Positions 1 to 12,160 are shown, numbered from the stretch's first letter. The stretch: DNA of 64,000 nucleotides from Flaccisagitta enflata (GCA_965153355.1 OZ231126.1:47740001-47804000); one strand, 5' to 3'. Translations and numbers: made by a program. Notes: a model not told the origin generated them from the sequence alone.

Positions 1-595
1 CTACCCTTTGCCTATGAAAACTGCTTAAGTCCTAGTAACATATTACTACATAAATAAGCTAATATCTCATAAACCAGGCTTCAGATTTAATTCGAATTTT
101 GCAGGGGTTGTTCATTTACTATCCTCTACTTGTATACCAAATTAAAAAAAAATTCAAAAACTTTTACTAACTTTTGCCTATGTAAACTGCTTAAGTCCTA
201 GTAATATATTACTACATAAATAAGCTAATATCTCATAAACCAGACTTCAGATTTAATTCGAATTTTGCAGGGGTTGTTTAATTACTACCTTCTACTTGTA
301 TACCAAATTAAAAAAAAATTCATAAACCTTTACTACCCTCTACCTATGTAAACCACCAAAGTCCCAGCTAAATAATACTACAAAAATAATAGGCAAAGGC
401 TAGTAAAAGTTAATGAATTTTTTGGAAATTTGGTACACAAGCTCCTATTGACCTATTAACAACACCAGCAAAGTTTCATAAAATTCTGAAGTATGGATCC
501 AAAAATATGAGGTTTTAAACGACGACGACAAACAGACTACACGATCACTGCTATCACATAGTCACCGACGAAAACTGTTCGTCGGGGACAAAAAA
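1..595 (+). repeat. ~165-bp tandem repeat ending in a terminal hairpin (window-edge copy)
   Basis: Two to three decayed units of about 165 bp, each with the words cctagtaacatattactac and gaattttgcaggggttgtt, run from the window start to about 375. They are followed by a unique tail (376-560) and a hairpin at 564-584 whose arms CCGACGAA and TTCGTCGG flank a short loop, then GGGACAAAAA. The same arrangement recurs at 1850-2740, so this is a dispersed element and not a local satellite. The tail hairpin plus A-run resembles the ends of the other modular elements in this window. The 5' end lies outside the window. Confidence 0.75.
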
Positions 596-1028
596 TGAAA
601 AAAGTTGGATATAGATTGAGGTTATCATTGGTTTTTGGCAATCATTGCTAAAATACAGACTGTCAATCATTTGAAAATCATTCAAATCTTCATGAATACG
701 ATAAAATAATGAAATTTTCATGCAGAACTTCTATTCATGATTTGTAACTCTTCATTTAAGACCAACCCCAGGGTTCAAGCTTGCTTAATCAGGAAAAAAG
801 CATTAAAAGAAAAAAGCTTCAAAATTACAGTCCCCGACTGGGGACTGTAATTTTTGAAGCTTTCTCGTTGCGTAAACGAAACTCGATGAGATATACGACA
901 AAACAGCAATTTCAAGAAAAAAAATATTCAATATTGTTTTAATGATGACACAACTTGATAATGATAACAATAGTGGATGATGATGATGATGACAACAATG
1001 AATGATAATGACACCAAAAATCTATGAA
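596..1028. other. AT-rich spacer with a long perfect hairpin
   Basis: No gene seen. At 813-863 there is a hairpin with arms of about 23 bases (AAAGCTTCAAAATTACAG then TCCCC, and the complement at 840-863) around a 4-base loop. A degenerate relative starting agctt..aacaacagtcc lies at 57002-57025, next to the 18-bp minisatellite. 940-1010 is rich in GATGAT and GATAAT words. Confidence 0.6.
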
Positions 1029-1152
1029 AACAAGGCCAAGTAGGCCAATAAAGTGCGACGTGTGGATCGCCGAACGAATGCGTTACCCGACAGACAAACA
1101 GACAGACCAACGGACACAGCAAGTTATAGAGGTGCTTTGTCGCACCTAAAAA
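1029..1152 (+). mobile_element. Short modular element, CTAAAAA-hairpin family (type 2)
   Basis: Starts ACAAGGCCAAGTAGGCC and ends with the hairpin AGGTGCTTTGTCGCACCT followed by AAAAA. The 5' tag AAGTGCGAC is complementary to the 3' arm GTCGCACCT apart from its last base pair. Near-identical copies in reverse orientation are at 43947-44066 and 55709-55841; the last has an empty-site comparison that shows it is a discrete insertion. No coding capacity. Helentron-like non-autonomous element is my inference from the hairpin, the absence of obvious target duplication and the variable core. Confidence 0.7.
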
Positions 1153-1362
1153 TATTCAAAAAATTTTCCAAAAAAATTTTTGCAAAAAAAATTTTCAAAA
1201 AATATTTTAAAACTATTTTCAAAAAAAATTTCAAAAAAAATTTCAAAAAAAATTTCAAAAAAAAAATTCAAAAATTTCAAAAAAAAAATTTTCAAAAAAA
1301 ATTCAAAAAAAAATTTTTAAAAATCTTTTAAAAAATTTTCAGAAAGAATTTTGAAAAAATTT
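1153..1362. repeat. AAAAATTTC-type low-complexity tract
   Basis: Runs of A5-A9 alternate with TTTC or TTTTC. The lysine/phenylalanine-rich frame across it is an artefact of composition. Confidence 0.9.
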
Positions 1363-1758
1363 AAGTAGTCGAAGATCATGACAGTAGTCGAGGATGATGA
1401 TAGTAGATGAAGATGATGACAGTAGTTGAAGATGATGACAGTAGTTGAAAATGATGACAGTAGTTGAAAATGATGACAGTAGTAGAAAATGATGACAGTA
1501 GTTGAAGATGATAACAGTAGTTGAAGATGATGACAGTAGTTGAAGATGATGACAGTAGTTGAAGATGATGACAGTAGTTGAAGATGATGACAGTAGTTGA
1601 AGATGATGACAGTAGTTGAAGATGATGACAGTAGTTGAAGATGAGGACAGTAGTTGAAGATGAGGACAGTAGTTGAAAATGAGGACAGTAGTTGAAGATG
1701 ATGACAGTAGAAGAAGAAGATGACAATAGTTGAAGATGATGAAAGTAGTTGAAGATGA
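1363..1758. repeat. 19-bp minisatellite, unit GACAGTAGTTGAAGATGAT
   Basis: About 20 head-to-tail copies with a few substitutions (guided by GATGAG and GAAAAT variants). Because 19 is not a multiple of three the array reads through open in several minus-strand frames with a 19-residue period; this is not evidence of a protein. A longer array of the same unit lies at 23660-24335 and both are followed by the same flank (cttgaaatccatgatggc). Confidence 0.95.
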
Positions 1759-2740
1759 ATCTTGAAATCCATGATGGCAAACCTAAAGAAAAATCAGAAT
1801 GTAATAAATGAGCAAGTAAACGAATTCATCAACTCCAAAACTCTATTCAAATCGCCTAAGTCCTAGTAACATATTACTACATTAATAAGCTAATATCTTA
1901 TAAATCAGACTTAAGATTTAATTCAAATTTTGCAGGGGCAGTTCAATTAATATCCTTTACTTGTATACCAAATTAAAAAAGAATTCACATAACTTTGCTA
2001 CCCTTTGCCTATGTAAACTGCATAAGTCATAGTAACATATTACTACATAAATAAGCTAATATCTCAAAAACCAGACTTCCGATTTAATTCAAATTTTGCA
2101 GGGGTTATTTATTTACTACCCTCTACTTTTGTACCAAATTAGAAAAAAATTCACATACCTTTACCACCTTTGCCTATGTAAATTGCCTGAGTCCTAGCAA
2201 CATACTACTGCATAAATAATAATATCTTATATCTTATATCTAATATCTAATATATATATCTTATATCTTATATCTAATAAACTTATATCTTATATCTAAT
2301 ATCTTATATCTAATATCTTATATCTAATAAACTTATATCTTATATCTAATATCTTATATCTTATATCTAATATCTTATAAACCAGACTTCAGATTTAATT
2401 CGAATTTTGCAGGGGTTGTTTATTAAGTACCCTCTACTTGTATACCAAATTAAAAAGAAATTCATAAACGTTTACTACCCTCTACCTATGTAAACCACTT
2501 AAGTCCCAGCTAAATATTACTACAAAAATAATAGGCAAAGGGTAGTAAAAGTTAATGAATTTTTTTGAAAATTGGTACACAAGCTCCTATTGACCTATAA
2601 ACAACAGCAGCAAAGTTTCATCAAATTCTGAAGTCTGGTTCCAAAGATATGAGAAGGTTTTAAACGACGACGACGACAACAGACTACACAAACAAGCTAC
2701 TTCATAGTCACCGACGAAAACTGTTCGTCGGGGACAAAAA
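1759..2740 (+). repeat. Second copy of the ~165-bp tandem repeat with terminal hairpin
   Basis: After a flank shared with 24340-24556, three to four units of the 165-bp repeat occupy 1850-2500. A local expansion of ATATCTTATATCTA words sits at 2217-2375. The tail 2500-2740 repeats that of 376-595, including the hairpin CCGACGAA...TTCGTCGG at 2711-2731 and the final GGGACAAAAAA. The shared tail in two places fixes the 3' end of the element near 2740. Confidence 0.8.
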
Positions 2741-3061
2741 AGATTCTTAGCTGAGACAAATTGTTTTTTTCCATAAAATTGATTCCTTATCAATGCTTTA
2801 ATGACCCCCAACCTATTCAGTTATAAAATCTGAGTTTTGGCATGACAAAATGGTCAGTTGTTACTAACATTCACTGAAAATTTAAAAGCTTTTGGGCTAG
2901 TTGTTTTGGAGCTACAAAGGTTTACTATTTGCCATTTCTATTTAAAGACGGTGTAGAACGAAACGGTCGACTTATGAATTGATATGTAGTTTCGCTACAT
3001 ACTTGACAGTGTGGACTGTGGGCTTTTCACAATACGTCTGCAATTTCATGTTTTTCTTCAG
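2741..3061. other. Unique AT-rich sequence, probable intron
   Basis: No repeat or gene recognised. It ends in a polypyrimidine tract and CAG at 3050-3061, suitable as a splice acceptor for the exon that follows. Confidence 0.4.
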
Positions 3062-3211
3062 GTGATTCAGCGGTTATTAGAGACCAACTTTTCGATCACC
3101 GCGTCATCTGGTGGCGGTGTTGAAGGACAAACCTTCACAGAATATCTACTCTCTCGCCAAACCTTACTGCCCATATCTCAACGAATGGAACCCGCGCGAG
3201 AGGATAATTGA
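3062..3211 (+). CDS. Possible terminal exon of an unidentified gene
   Basis: Fifty codons, phase 0, directly after a good acceptor (tttttcttcag), ending at TGA. The predicted peptide begins VIQRLLETNF, contains a GGG turn and the stretch TFTEYLLSRQTLLPISQ, and ends in a charged tail. Base composition is balanced and the codons are varied, unlike the surrounding repeats, which is why I keep it. I do not recognise the family and no upstream exon is visible between here and the repeats before 2740, so upstream exons would lie outside the window. It converges on ATP5MC, with about 760 bases between the two stop codons. An AATAAA at 3624 could serve as its polyadenylation signal. Confidence 0.42.
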   Translation: MIQRLLETNFSITASSGGGVEGQTFTEYLLSRQTLLPISQRMEPAREDN

Positions 3212-3970
3212 TTGAGGAAAACGCCATCATCCATTAGACAATCCACTGCGACACGCTTAGAAAATCATTTGCTTTAATATACTTATTCACCGTTGGCTTT
3301 CATCGTCGACTTAAAATCTGTATGAAACCGTAGGCGTAGCTATTTATCCCTAGTGTCATTACAAACCAATTTGAAATACCTTTCCATAGTTTATGCACCG
3401 TGGCACAGTGAGGAAAAAGACGGATTGGCAGTTTAAGACAGAAGTAGCTTAGCTATTGAAAATTAACAGTGACATGCCAATGAAGCCATTCAAATCTGCT
3501 ACTTAGCAAATGCCTTCCGCCTTTCAATCTTTCTAGTTAAGGACCATAAAGCTAACCAGAATGAGACCGTCTTGTCAAATTTGTATTTAATGATGAAATA
3601 TGTGGTTGGGCGCAAAAGAAAAATAAACTGTTATCCATAAAACTTTGATCACAACGACCTTCAAATGGATCCAAACAAAATGAATCAAAACGCTCAACGA
3701 TTATGTTTGAAATACATAGTTAAAACACCAAATGCATACATAGCCATTTAGTAGTCAAGATCCGTGGTGGTAGTTTCTTCACGGCATCGTAAAGCCTCGC
3801 CACTTCGAGAAACGGAAGGAATTGACGTCATGATAGTAGCTATGCGTGATTTAGCTTCGTTTAACAGCTCTTCAGTTTCTCCGCACAAGTTACCGGGCCC
3901 ACTTAAATATATTTGCGACGATGAAACATAAGAATTTGAATTAAGTCCGCGCGTAACAGGTGTCCCCCTT
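3212..3970. other. Intergenic / 3' untranslated sequence between converging genes
   Basis: Unique sequence without repeats or long frames. It probably holds the 3' untranslated regions of both the plus-strand exon above and the minus-strand ATP5MC gene. Confidence 0.5.
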
Positions 3971-5076
3971 TTAAAACGCGAAGAGGAGCAAGAAGGCCAT
4001 CATCAAACAGAAAAGTCCCATGGCTTCTGAAAGAGCGAAACCCAAAATGGCGTAGGAGAAAAGCTGTTGTTTCAAGGAGGGATTACGCGCGTAACCGATG
4101 ATCAAAGAACCGAAAACGCTACCGATACCGGCACCTGGAGGAGTAAAGAGATAGAAAACTATTTTGAACATCACCACTATAGCAAAGATAAATCCCTATT
4201 ATCTCATAGTAGTCATCATCAACGCCGTCAAGGACGTCACGGTCGTCGTCATATTCACCGGTATTCAAATTATCATCGTCATCATCTTTGTTGTACTTTT
4301 GTAGTTATCTACATCGTAATCATCATCGTCATCATTATCTTTATTACCATCATCATCATCTCCATTACCACCAACACCATCTCCATTACCACCATCATCA
4401 TCATCATCATCATCATCGTCGTGGTTGCCATGTGATCATCGTCATGGACGTAATCGAGAACTTACCAGAACCAGCGACTCCAACGGTGGCGGCGCCGGCG
4501 CCGATATACTTGGCGGCGGAGTCGATGTCCAAAGTGCGGGCGCTGGTTTGGAAGCTTCTCACGAGGTTGGGCGCACCGACGGTCAGCGACGAGGACAAGC
4601 CCTGGTAAGAGGCGATTGGGGCGGCGGTGGCGGGAGTGGCAACGACAACGCCTTCCGTGGAGTCCAAGCGCGACCCGAGGCTGCTAGCCAATGGGCGAAC
4701 CGCAGAGCGAGAGCTCTGGGAAGCCTGAATTGAATGGTTAACGATATCATTTGAAAAACCGCGTGAACCGAATAAAAGAGAAAGTAACTGAGTACCAAAC
4801 GAAGCGGGCAGGGCAGGACACGGAATGCATTAGAAAAGAGCGGGAGGTGGTGAAATAAAAAACCGACCCAAAAGGCCCGATAAATATTTATGTTATCGAC
4901 AGTTTAACGGATCAATGGACGGACGGACAGATACACCGACATAAGTATGTGGGATCGGTGGTATCATTTCGACATCTGATATCTTTGTTAAAGATACCCG
5001 AACAAAATTGTTCTACTCCATGAGTGACCAAACTGTTACCTACCATCATGCGAGCGGCGGCAGTGCAGGCCAACAT
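3971..5076 (-). CDS. ATP5MC: Mitochondrial ATP synthase c subunit (lipid-binding protein), three coding exons
   Basis: Encodes the proton-carrying ring subunit c of the F0 sector in the inner mitochondrial membrane. Exons on the minus strand: 5076-5044 (starts ATG, peptide [11 protein letters not shown], donor GTAGGT, phase 0), 4724-4466 (acceptor TTCAG, donor GTAAGT, phase 1) and 4134-3971 (acceptor CTCCAG, stop TAA). Joined length is 456 bases, 151 residues plus stop, the normal precursor size. The first ~75 residues are an Arg/Ser/Ala-rich import presequence ending near [11 protein letters not shown]. The mature part begins DIDSAAK, has the glycine-rich first helix ([18 protein letters not shown]), the polar loop ARNPSLKQQ, and the second helix with the essential proton-binding Glu in GFALSEAMG, ending FLLLFAF. 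All key residues are present. The second intron holds an ATC microsatellite. The reading-frame join across both introns is exact, so I consider it functional. Confidence 0.97.
4318..4432. repeat. ATC/ATT trinucleotide repeat in ATP5MC intron 2
   Basis: Imperfect (ATC)n with CACC interruptions inside the 4135-4465 intron. The His/Ile-rich frames crossing it are artefacts. Confidence 0.9.
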
Positions 5077-5576
5077 TTTGTCTGTTCCTAGTATTTAGCT
5101 AGTAGTAACAATTTTGAACTGAAAATAAAATGAAAAGAAAAATGATAAGCGATAAACGCGGCAAGTTAATATCAAATCCAGTCTGTTTAATTTATCTTTT
5201 TAACGAATGGGCGATTACATATAATCTTTCTCCGAGAAACAAAATATTTCAGCTTCTCAGTTTTCCTCGGGTGAGGATGCTACTAAGATTTAATAATATT
5301 CAATAAGTACGATGGACACGCGCCAAGAAAAAGATAATTCAGTTCGATGAAACAGCCCAAAGTCAATGGACATTCCTAGCGGTAGGCGGCCACGAGAAGG
5401 GCAAAGTAAAGTCATGAGCATCGACGTCTTCCAGGCCTCGAGAAGTTGCCCCCCGATGTCGACGCCAAAAGAGCAAGCGTGAGAGCAAATTGCCAACTTC
5501 ATCGGAAAACAAACGGCTCGTAATCGGTAACAGAAAGGCGAAACGTCGCGGCAAATACTTTCATCTGCAGAAAAGA
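5077..5576. other. Upstream region of ATP5MC
   Basis: Unique sequence that should contain the ATP5MC 5' untranslated region and promoter. I see no TATA box that I would commit to and no convincing extra exon. The short open frames here lack homology that I recognise. Confidence 0.4.
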
Positions 5577-5588
5577 ACAAGGTCAGGT
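5577..5588 (+). mobile_element. 5' tip of a modular element split by the giant palindrome
   Basis: ACAAGGTCAGGT matches the first 12 bases of the modular consensus ACAAGGCCGGATACACGGC. The consensus resumes at 21356 with CGGGTACACGGC. The five bases CAGGT (5584-5588) and CGGGT (21356-21360) are therefore the duplicated target of the insertion between them. Confidence 0.65.
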
Positions 5589-5766
5589 CACTGTGGGCCG
5601 ACCTTTCTCAGTACCTCAGAGGGCACTTTTATGCCAAAAATGGAGAAACCAAAAACGCCAAAGCTAATCTTTTGTCTATATGATTGATATTAACCAGCCA
5701 TAGAATGATACATAGACCGGAAGTAAGTGCCCACTATGAAATCGCCAGGACTCTGGCTCTGGAACC

Positions 5767-8700
5767 CAAAATGGGTAAGATCATTTTAGCAGTACCAAAC
5801 GCAGCAGTCCCTGTTTGCTAATTTTCTTCCTTATTCTGGGGATGTACCTAGCAGTTTTGCAGCAGTCCCAAGCTCTCAACATTTTGGGGATGCGCCCAGC
5901 AGTCCCTCAGCAGTCCCCCCAAAGTATCATCTCAACTAAGATGGGGATGCACCCAGCAGTCCCTTAGCAGTCCCTCCTACCCTAACTTGGGGATGCGCTT
6001 AGCAGTCCCTCAGCAGTCCCTCTTACCCTAACTAGGGGATGCGTTCAGCAGTCCCTCAGCAGTCCCTAAAAAAAAATCTCAGTATGATAAGTATGTCGCA
6101 ACAGTATATCTTTAACTAGCATGGGGATGCATCTAGCAGTCCCTCAGCAGTCCCTATTACACTAACCTGGGGATGCACTCAGCAGTCCCTCAGCAGTCCC
6201 TCCTTAAGAACAACCCAATATGTAAAGTATGGCGCAGCAGTATAACTAACTAGCATGGGGATGCATCTAGCAGTCCCTCAGCAGTCCCTGTTACACTAAC
6301 CTGGGGATGCACTCAGCAGTCCCTCAGCAGTCCCTCCTTAAGAATAACCCAATATGTAAAGTATGGCGCAGCAGTACAACATCAACTAGCATGGGGATGC
6401 ATCTAGCAGTCCCTCAGCAGTCCCTATTACACTAACCTGGGGATGCACTCAGCAGTCCCTCAGCAGTCCCTCCTTAAGAGTAACCCAATATGTAGAGTAT
6501 GGCGCAGCAGTATAACTTTAACAAGCATGGGGATGCATCTAGCAGTCCCTCAGCAGTCCCTCCTTAAGAGTAACCCAATATGTAAAGTATGGCGCAGCAG
6601 TATAATTTTAACTAGCATGGGGATGCATCTAGCAGTCCCTCAGCAGTCCCTATTACACTAACCTGGGGATGCACTCAGCAGTCCCTTAGCAGTCCCTTAG
6701 CAGTCCCTCCTTATGACTAACCCAATATGTAAAGTATGGTGCAGCAGTATAACATTAACTAGCATGGAGATGCATCTAGCAGTCCCTCAGCAGTCCCTAG
6801 TACACTAACGTGGGGATGCACTCAGCAGTCCCTTAGCAGTCCCTCCATAAGAATAACCCAATATGTAAAGTATGGCGCAGCAGTATAACATTAACTAGCA
6901 TGGGGATGCATCTAGCAGTCCCTCAGCAGTCCCTATTACACTAATCTGGGGATGCACTCAGCAGTCCCTTAGCAGTCCCTCCTTATGAATAACCCAATAT
7001 GTAAAGTATGGCGCAGCAGTATAACATTAACTAGCATGGGGATGCATCTAGCAGTCCCTCAGCAGTCCCTATTACACTAACCTGGGGATGCACTCAGCAG
7101 TCCCTTAGCAGTCCCTCCTTAAGAACAACCCAACATGTAGAGTATGGCGCAGCAGTATAACATTAACTAGCATGGGGATGCATCTAGCAGTCCCTCAGCA
7201 GACCTATTACAAAAACCTGGGGATGCACTCAGCAGTCCCTTAGCAGTCCCTCCTTATGAATAACCCAATATGTAAAGTATGGCGCAGCAGTATAACATTA
7301 ACTAGCATGGGGATGCATCTAGCAGTCCCTCAGCAGTCCCTATTACACTAACCTGGGGATGCACTCAGCAGTCCCTTAGCAGTCCCTCCTTATGAATAAC
7401 CCAATATGTAAAGTATGGCGCAGCAGTATAACATTAACTAGCATGGGGATGCATCTAGCAGTCCCTCAGCAGTCCCTAGTACACTAACATGGGGATGCAC
7501 TCAGCAGTTCCTCAGCAGTCCCTCCATAAGAATAACCCAATATGTAAAGTATGGCGCAGCAGTATAACATTAACTAGCATGGGGATGCATCTAGCAGTCC
7601 CTCAGCAGTCCCTATTACACTAATCTGGGGATGCACTCAGCAGTCCCTTAGCAGTCCCTCCTTATGAATAACCCAATATGTAAAGTATGGCGCAGCAGTA
7701 TAACATTAACTAGCATGGGGATGCATCTAGCAGTCCCTCAGCAGTCCCTATTACACTAACCTGGGGATGCACTCAGCAGTCCCTTAGCAGTCCCTCCTTA
7801 AGAACAACCCAACATGTAGAGTATGGCGCAGCAGTATAACATTAACTAGCATGGGGATGCATCTAGCAGTCCCTCAGCAGACCTATTACAAAAACCTGGG
7901 GATGCACTCAGCAGTCCCTTAGCAGTCCCTCCTTATGAATAACCCAATATGTAAAGTATGGCGCAGCAGTATAACATTAACTAGCATGGGGATGCATCTA
8001 GCAGTCCCTCAGCAGTCCCTATTACACTAACCTGGGGATGCACTCAGCAGTCCCTTAGCAGTCCCTCCTTATGAATAACCCAATATGTAAAGTATGGCGC
8101 AGCAGTATAACATTAACCAGCATGGGGATGCATCTAGCAGTCCCTCAGCAGTCCCTAGTACACTATCATGGGGATGCACTCAGCAGTCCCTTAGCAGTCC
8201 CTCCTGAATAACCCAATATGAAAAGTATGGCGCAGCAGTATAACATTAACTAGCATGGGGATGCATCTAGCAGTCCCTTAGCAGTCCCTATTACACTAAC
8301 CTGGGGATGCACTCAGCAGTCCCTCAGCAGTCCCTCCTTAAGAGTAACCCAATATGTAGAGTATGGCGCAGCAGTATAACATTAACTAGCATGGGGATGC
8401 ATCTAGCAGTCCCTTAGCAGTCCCTATTACACTAACCTGGGGATGCACTCAGCAGTCCCTCAGCAGTCCCTCCTTAAGAATAACCCAATAAGTAAAGTAT
8501 GGCACAGCAGTATAACTAACTAGCATGGGGATGCATCTAGCAGTCCCTCAGCAGTCCCTATTACACTAACCTGGGGATGCACTCAGCAGTCCCTTAGCAG
8601 TCCCTCCTTAAGAACAACCCAACATGTAGAGTATGGCAGAGCAGTATAACATTAACTAGCATGGGGATGCATCTAGCAGTCCCTCAGCAGACCTATTACA

Positions 8701-9408
8701 AAAACCTGGGGATGCACTCAGCAGTCCCTTAGCAGTCCCTCCTTATGAAAAACCCAATATGTAAAGTATGGCGCAGCAGTATAACATTAACTAGCATGGG
8801 GATGCATCTAGCAGTCCCTTAGCAGTCCCTATTACACTAACCTGGGGATGCACTCAGCAGTCCCTCAGCAGTCCCTCCTTAAGAGTAACCCAATATGTAG
8901 AGTATGGCGCAGCAGTATAACATTAACTAGCATGGGGATGCATCTAGCAGTCCCTCAGCAGTCCCTATTACACTAACCTGGGGATGCACTCAGCAGTCCC
9001 TCAGCAGTCCCTCCTTAAGAATAACCCAATAAGTAAAGTATGGCACAGCAGTATAACTAACTAGCATGGGGATGCATCTAGCAGTCCCTCAGCAGTCCCT
9101 ATTACACTAACCTGGGGATGCACTCAGCAGTCCCTTAGCAGTCCCTCCTTAAGAACAACCCAACATGTAGAGTATGGCGCAGCAGTATAACATTAACTAG
9201 CATGGGGATGCATCTAGCAGTCCCTCAGCAGACCTATTACAAAAACCTGGGGATGCACTCAGCAGTCCCTTAGCAGTCCCTCCTTATGAATAACCCAATA
9301 TGTAAAGTATGGCGCAGCAGTATAACATTAACTAGCATGGGGATGCATCTAGCAGTCCCTCAGCAGTCCCTCCTAAAGAGTAACTCAATATGTAGAGTAT
9401 GGCGCAGC
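5767..9408 (+). repeat. 136-bp satellite, plus orientation (left arm)
   Basis: About 26 units. Each unit holds two half-units of the form GGGGATGCA-(T/C)YTAGCAGTCCCT with AGCAGTCCCT doubled, then AACCCAATATGTAAAGTATGG and GCGCAGCAGTATAAC. The first ~300 bp use irregular units (GGGGATGCGCCC and similar) that are seen again, inverted, at the far end of the right arm. Blocks of about 680 bp inside the array recur almost identically (for example 6890-7560 and 7560-8240), indicating recent segmental amplification. No open frame persists. Confidence 0.97.
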
Positions 9409-9422
9409 CAGGGTGGCAGAAA

Positions 9423-9734
9423 ATTCTATAGGTCCAAGGCACGCTTTTTTCCCAACGCTATAAGTCCGACTTTCGGTGTTCCCCTTGTGATATCACATAC
9501 TATCAGATTTATCATGCCTTCTTACCCATGAGCAAAGCTAAACAAAGACATCTAGTAGATAAGCAAAGACAATTTGGAAAATGGATTTTAAATTTCAACA
9601 AAAAATACAGTTGACTTCTGTAGAAATGACTGACATTGCCTTTTGGTTCAATTCGATGTCCTACTTCTTAAATACAATTTCATTCAATAAAATATGTAAA
9701 AGAATTTAAGCTTCGAAAATGAAATTGATGAAAA
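9423..9734. other. Sub-terminal region of the hAT-like element
   Basis: Contains the words CTATAGGTCCAAGGCACG and CTATAAGTCCGACTTT, which recur at 14461-14510 near the other end. Otherwise nothing recognised. Confidence 0.4.
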
Positions 9735-9912
9735 ACAAGGCCGCATACACGGCTACCCCAGTCGCGTGTGGGTGGGCAGTAGGGCGGTCGGGAACTGGGT
9801 CAAATTTTAAAAATCGATATACTCATGTTTTACGCATATATATGCAAAAAAAGAAGGTTCTCCCACAAGCGGGGGTCTGTGTGAGGATGAGAAACCTTGT
9901 CGGCAAAATCTA
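9735..9912 (+). mobile_element. Modular element, 5' end plus a shared inner segment
   Basis: Begins ACAAGGCCGCATACACGGC with the tag CAGTCGCGTGTGGG, then a segment containing CGGTCGGGAACTGGGT, a CATATATATG palindrome and GGGGGTCTGTGTGAGG. The inner segment is present in reverse orientation at 13094-13230. No CTAAAAA hairpin end follows, so this copy is truncated at its 3' side. Confidence 0.6.
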
Positions 9913-10054
9913 GACCACCATTTCCATGAAGAAAAAAAGATGTTTCATTCTCCCGCAATATTTGGCTTGTCCTTGACAATTATTTCAACCTACTGCCAGT
10001 GTTGTCCAAAAACTCGGTAAAACTGCACTTCGTTCGTTCATTTTAACATCTATT

Positions 10055-10505
10055 GCCCAAAAATTCATTCATTCATTCATTCATTCATTTGTTTACTCGT
10101 TCATTCATTAGGACTACCATCACCGATTCAACTAATCAAATTCTTTACTATGAATTCATTTGATCCACCAATCATTATTATTCATCTCTGTGTTCATTCA
10201 TGAATTTGTTTATTCATTCATTCATTCATTCATTCATTCATTCATTCGTTCATTCATTGGTTTATTAATTCCTTCTATGAATTCATCTGTTCACTCAATC
10301 ATTCTTACTCATTGTTTCATCCAATCATTTATTCATTCATTCATTCATTTGTTCATTCATTCATTCGTTTATTCATTCATTCATTCGTTTATTCATTCAT
10401 TCATTCGTTCATCCATAATCAATGAATTAATCTTTATTCATTATTTCATTCATTGATTTGTTCATTAATTTATTCATTGGTTCTTTGATCATTCATTCAT
10501 TCACG
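10055..10505. repeat. TTCA tetranucleotide tract
   Basis: Imperfect (ATTC)n / (TTCA)n with TTTA interruptions over 450 bp. The FIHSFIHSFI frame is an artefact of the repeat. Confidence 0.95.
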
Positions 10506-10887
10506 AATGCTGCAAGTGTACAATCGCGTTAATCTCGCTTTTTTTGTCAATTCTTCATAAACATAATTCAAACAATATTCAGGACCAGCCAATACAAATT
10601 ATCCCTCAAAATCAGATTTTCTCTCAAGCCGAGGACAATTTTGGTGATGAACGGTTGCCTTGCAAAGGCCATTACGCAATTTCGATTTTGCTGCTCTGCA
10701 CACTATCTCATGTGGTTCTTATATAGCGAAAAAAAGGCAATATTCTTCTCATTGAATAAAACCATTGAACAATGTCAATGCAAGTGATCTTGATGTCATC
10801 ATCAAGTTTCAACTTGTTATGAGCGCATCAAGCATGGATGATCTGGTCTCAATGTGCAGAAATTGTGTAAATCCCTATGGGAGAGAA
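10506..10887. other. Unique AT-rich spacer
   Basis: No gene or repeat recognised. Confidence 0.35.
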
Positions 10888-11085
10888 ACAAGGCCGGATA
10901 CACGGCTACCCTAGCCGCGTGCGGGTGGGCAGGAGCAGTGTTGGAGAAGGTCATCAGGGTGTCTGGGCAGGAGCCGTATGCTCAAAAAGCTAAAAAAAGC
11001 CAAAAAGTAAAAAGGGGACCAACCAACCGACTGACCAACGGACCGACATAGCGGGGTGTAGAGTCGCGTAGCACGCGACTAAAAA
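10888..11085 (+). mobile_element. Short modular element (type 1)
   Basis: ACAAGGCCGGATACACGGC start, GGGTGGGCAGGAGCAGTG block, CCAACCGACTGACC-type stretch, GCGGGGTGTAGAGTCGCG, and the terminal hairpin AGTCGCGTAGCACGCGACT followed by AAAAAAA. The 5' tag AGCCGCGTGC pairs with the 3' arm GCACGCGACT with a single mismatch. Good full-length reference copy. Confidence 0.75.
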
Positions 11086-11577
11086 AATTTAATTGCCCCT
11101 TTTGCCACGGAAATTTTTATATCACTGTGTGGAGAATTGAATAGGGAACCCAGATATATAGTTTCATGGTCCAGATTTGGCCAGCCTTTGCGTAAATCCA
11201 CAGGGAAATCTCATTGCAACTCAGCGATCCGTTTCTGCTGATGGCGAGCGCTGATGGCGAGCGCCGATCGCGGTGAGTCAAAACAGGGATCATCATCAAT
11301 TCTAGCATCGCGAGTTTGTGTAAACCAGTGGCATTCGCCATTGTATGTTAACTGCTATTCAGTTTGATCATAATAAATAAAAATTATAATTATTAATAAG
11401 ATATAAATAAATTTTTTTAAATAAAGATAAAAATATAACTTCATGATAACGATGATGGAAATAAAAGTATGTCATAGCATTATGTTAAGGGATATGGAAA
11501 AGAAATTATCATTTAAGTCAATTTTATTATTTATGTTATTTTAAGTAATTTAAGGTCATTTTAAGTTATTTAAAACC
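11086..11577. other. Spacer, no gene seen
   Basis: Unique sequence to ~11345, then AT-rich. A 74-codon minus-strand frame (11117-11341) has no supporting features. Confidence 0.35.
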
Positions 11578-12160
11578 ATTTTTGTCACTTTTGTTTTTGT
11601 CACTGTTGTCGCTTTTGTCGCTTTTGTCGCTTTTGTCGCTTTTGTCGCTTTTGTCGCTTTTGTCGCTTTTGTCGCTTTAGTCGCTATGTCGCTTTTGTCG
11701 CTTTTGTCGCTTTTGTCGCTTTTGTCGCTTTTGTCGTTTTAGTCGTTTTAGTCGCTTTAGTCGCTTTGGTCGCTTTAGTCGCTTTAGTCGCTTTAGTCGC
11801 TTTAGTCACTTTAGTCACTTTAGTCATTTTTGTCATTTTGGTCATTTTTGTCATTTTAATTTGTTTTGTTTTTTTTTGTGTTTTAGTCATTTTTGTCATT
11901 GTTATCATTTTTGTTATTTTATCATTTTTGTCATTTTTATCACATTTGTCATTTTTGTCATTTTTTTAGTTATTTTAGTTATTTTTGTTGTTTCAGATAT
12001 TTTTGTCATTTTTGTCATTTTAGTCACTAATGTTGTTTTAAGTCATTCTAAGTCATTCTAGGTCATTTTAAGTCCTAAGTTATTTAAACGCATTTTAAGT
12101 TATTTTTGGTATTTCAATCAATTTAGACATTTTAAGTCTTTAAGTTATTTTAAATCTTGC
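11578..12160. repeat. TTTTGTCGC / TTTAGTCGC 9-bp array grading into GTCATTTT repeats
   Basis: About 25 copies of TTTTGTCGC and its variants TTTAGTCGC and TTTAGTCAC, decaying rightwards into TTTTTGTCAT and TTTTAAGT words. The same kinds of word (AATGACTT, TTTTAAGTCA) form the cores of modular elements at 15478-16068 and 16224-16587, so this could be an unbounded core. Confidence 0.9.
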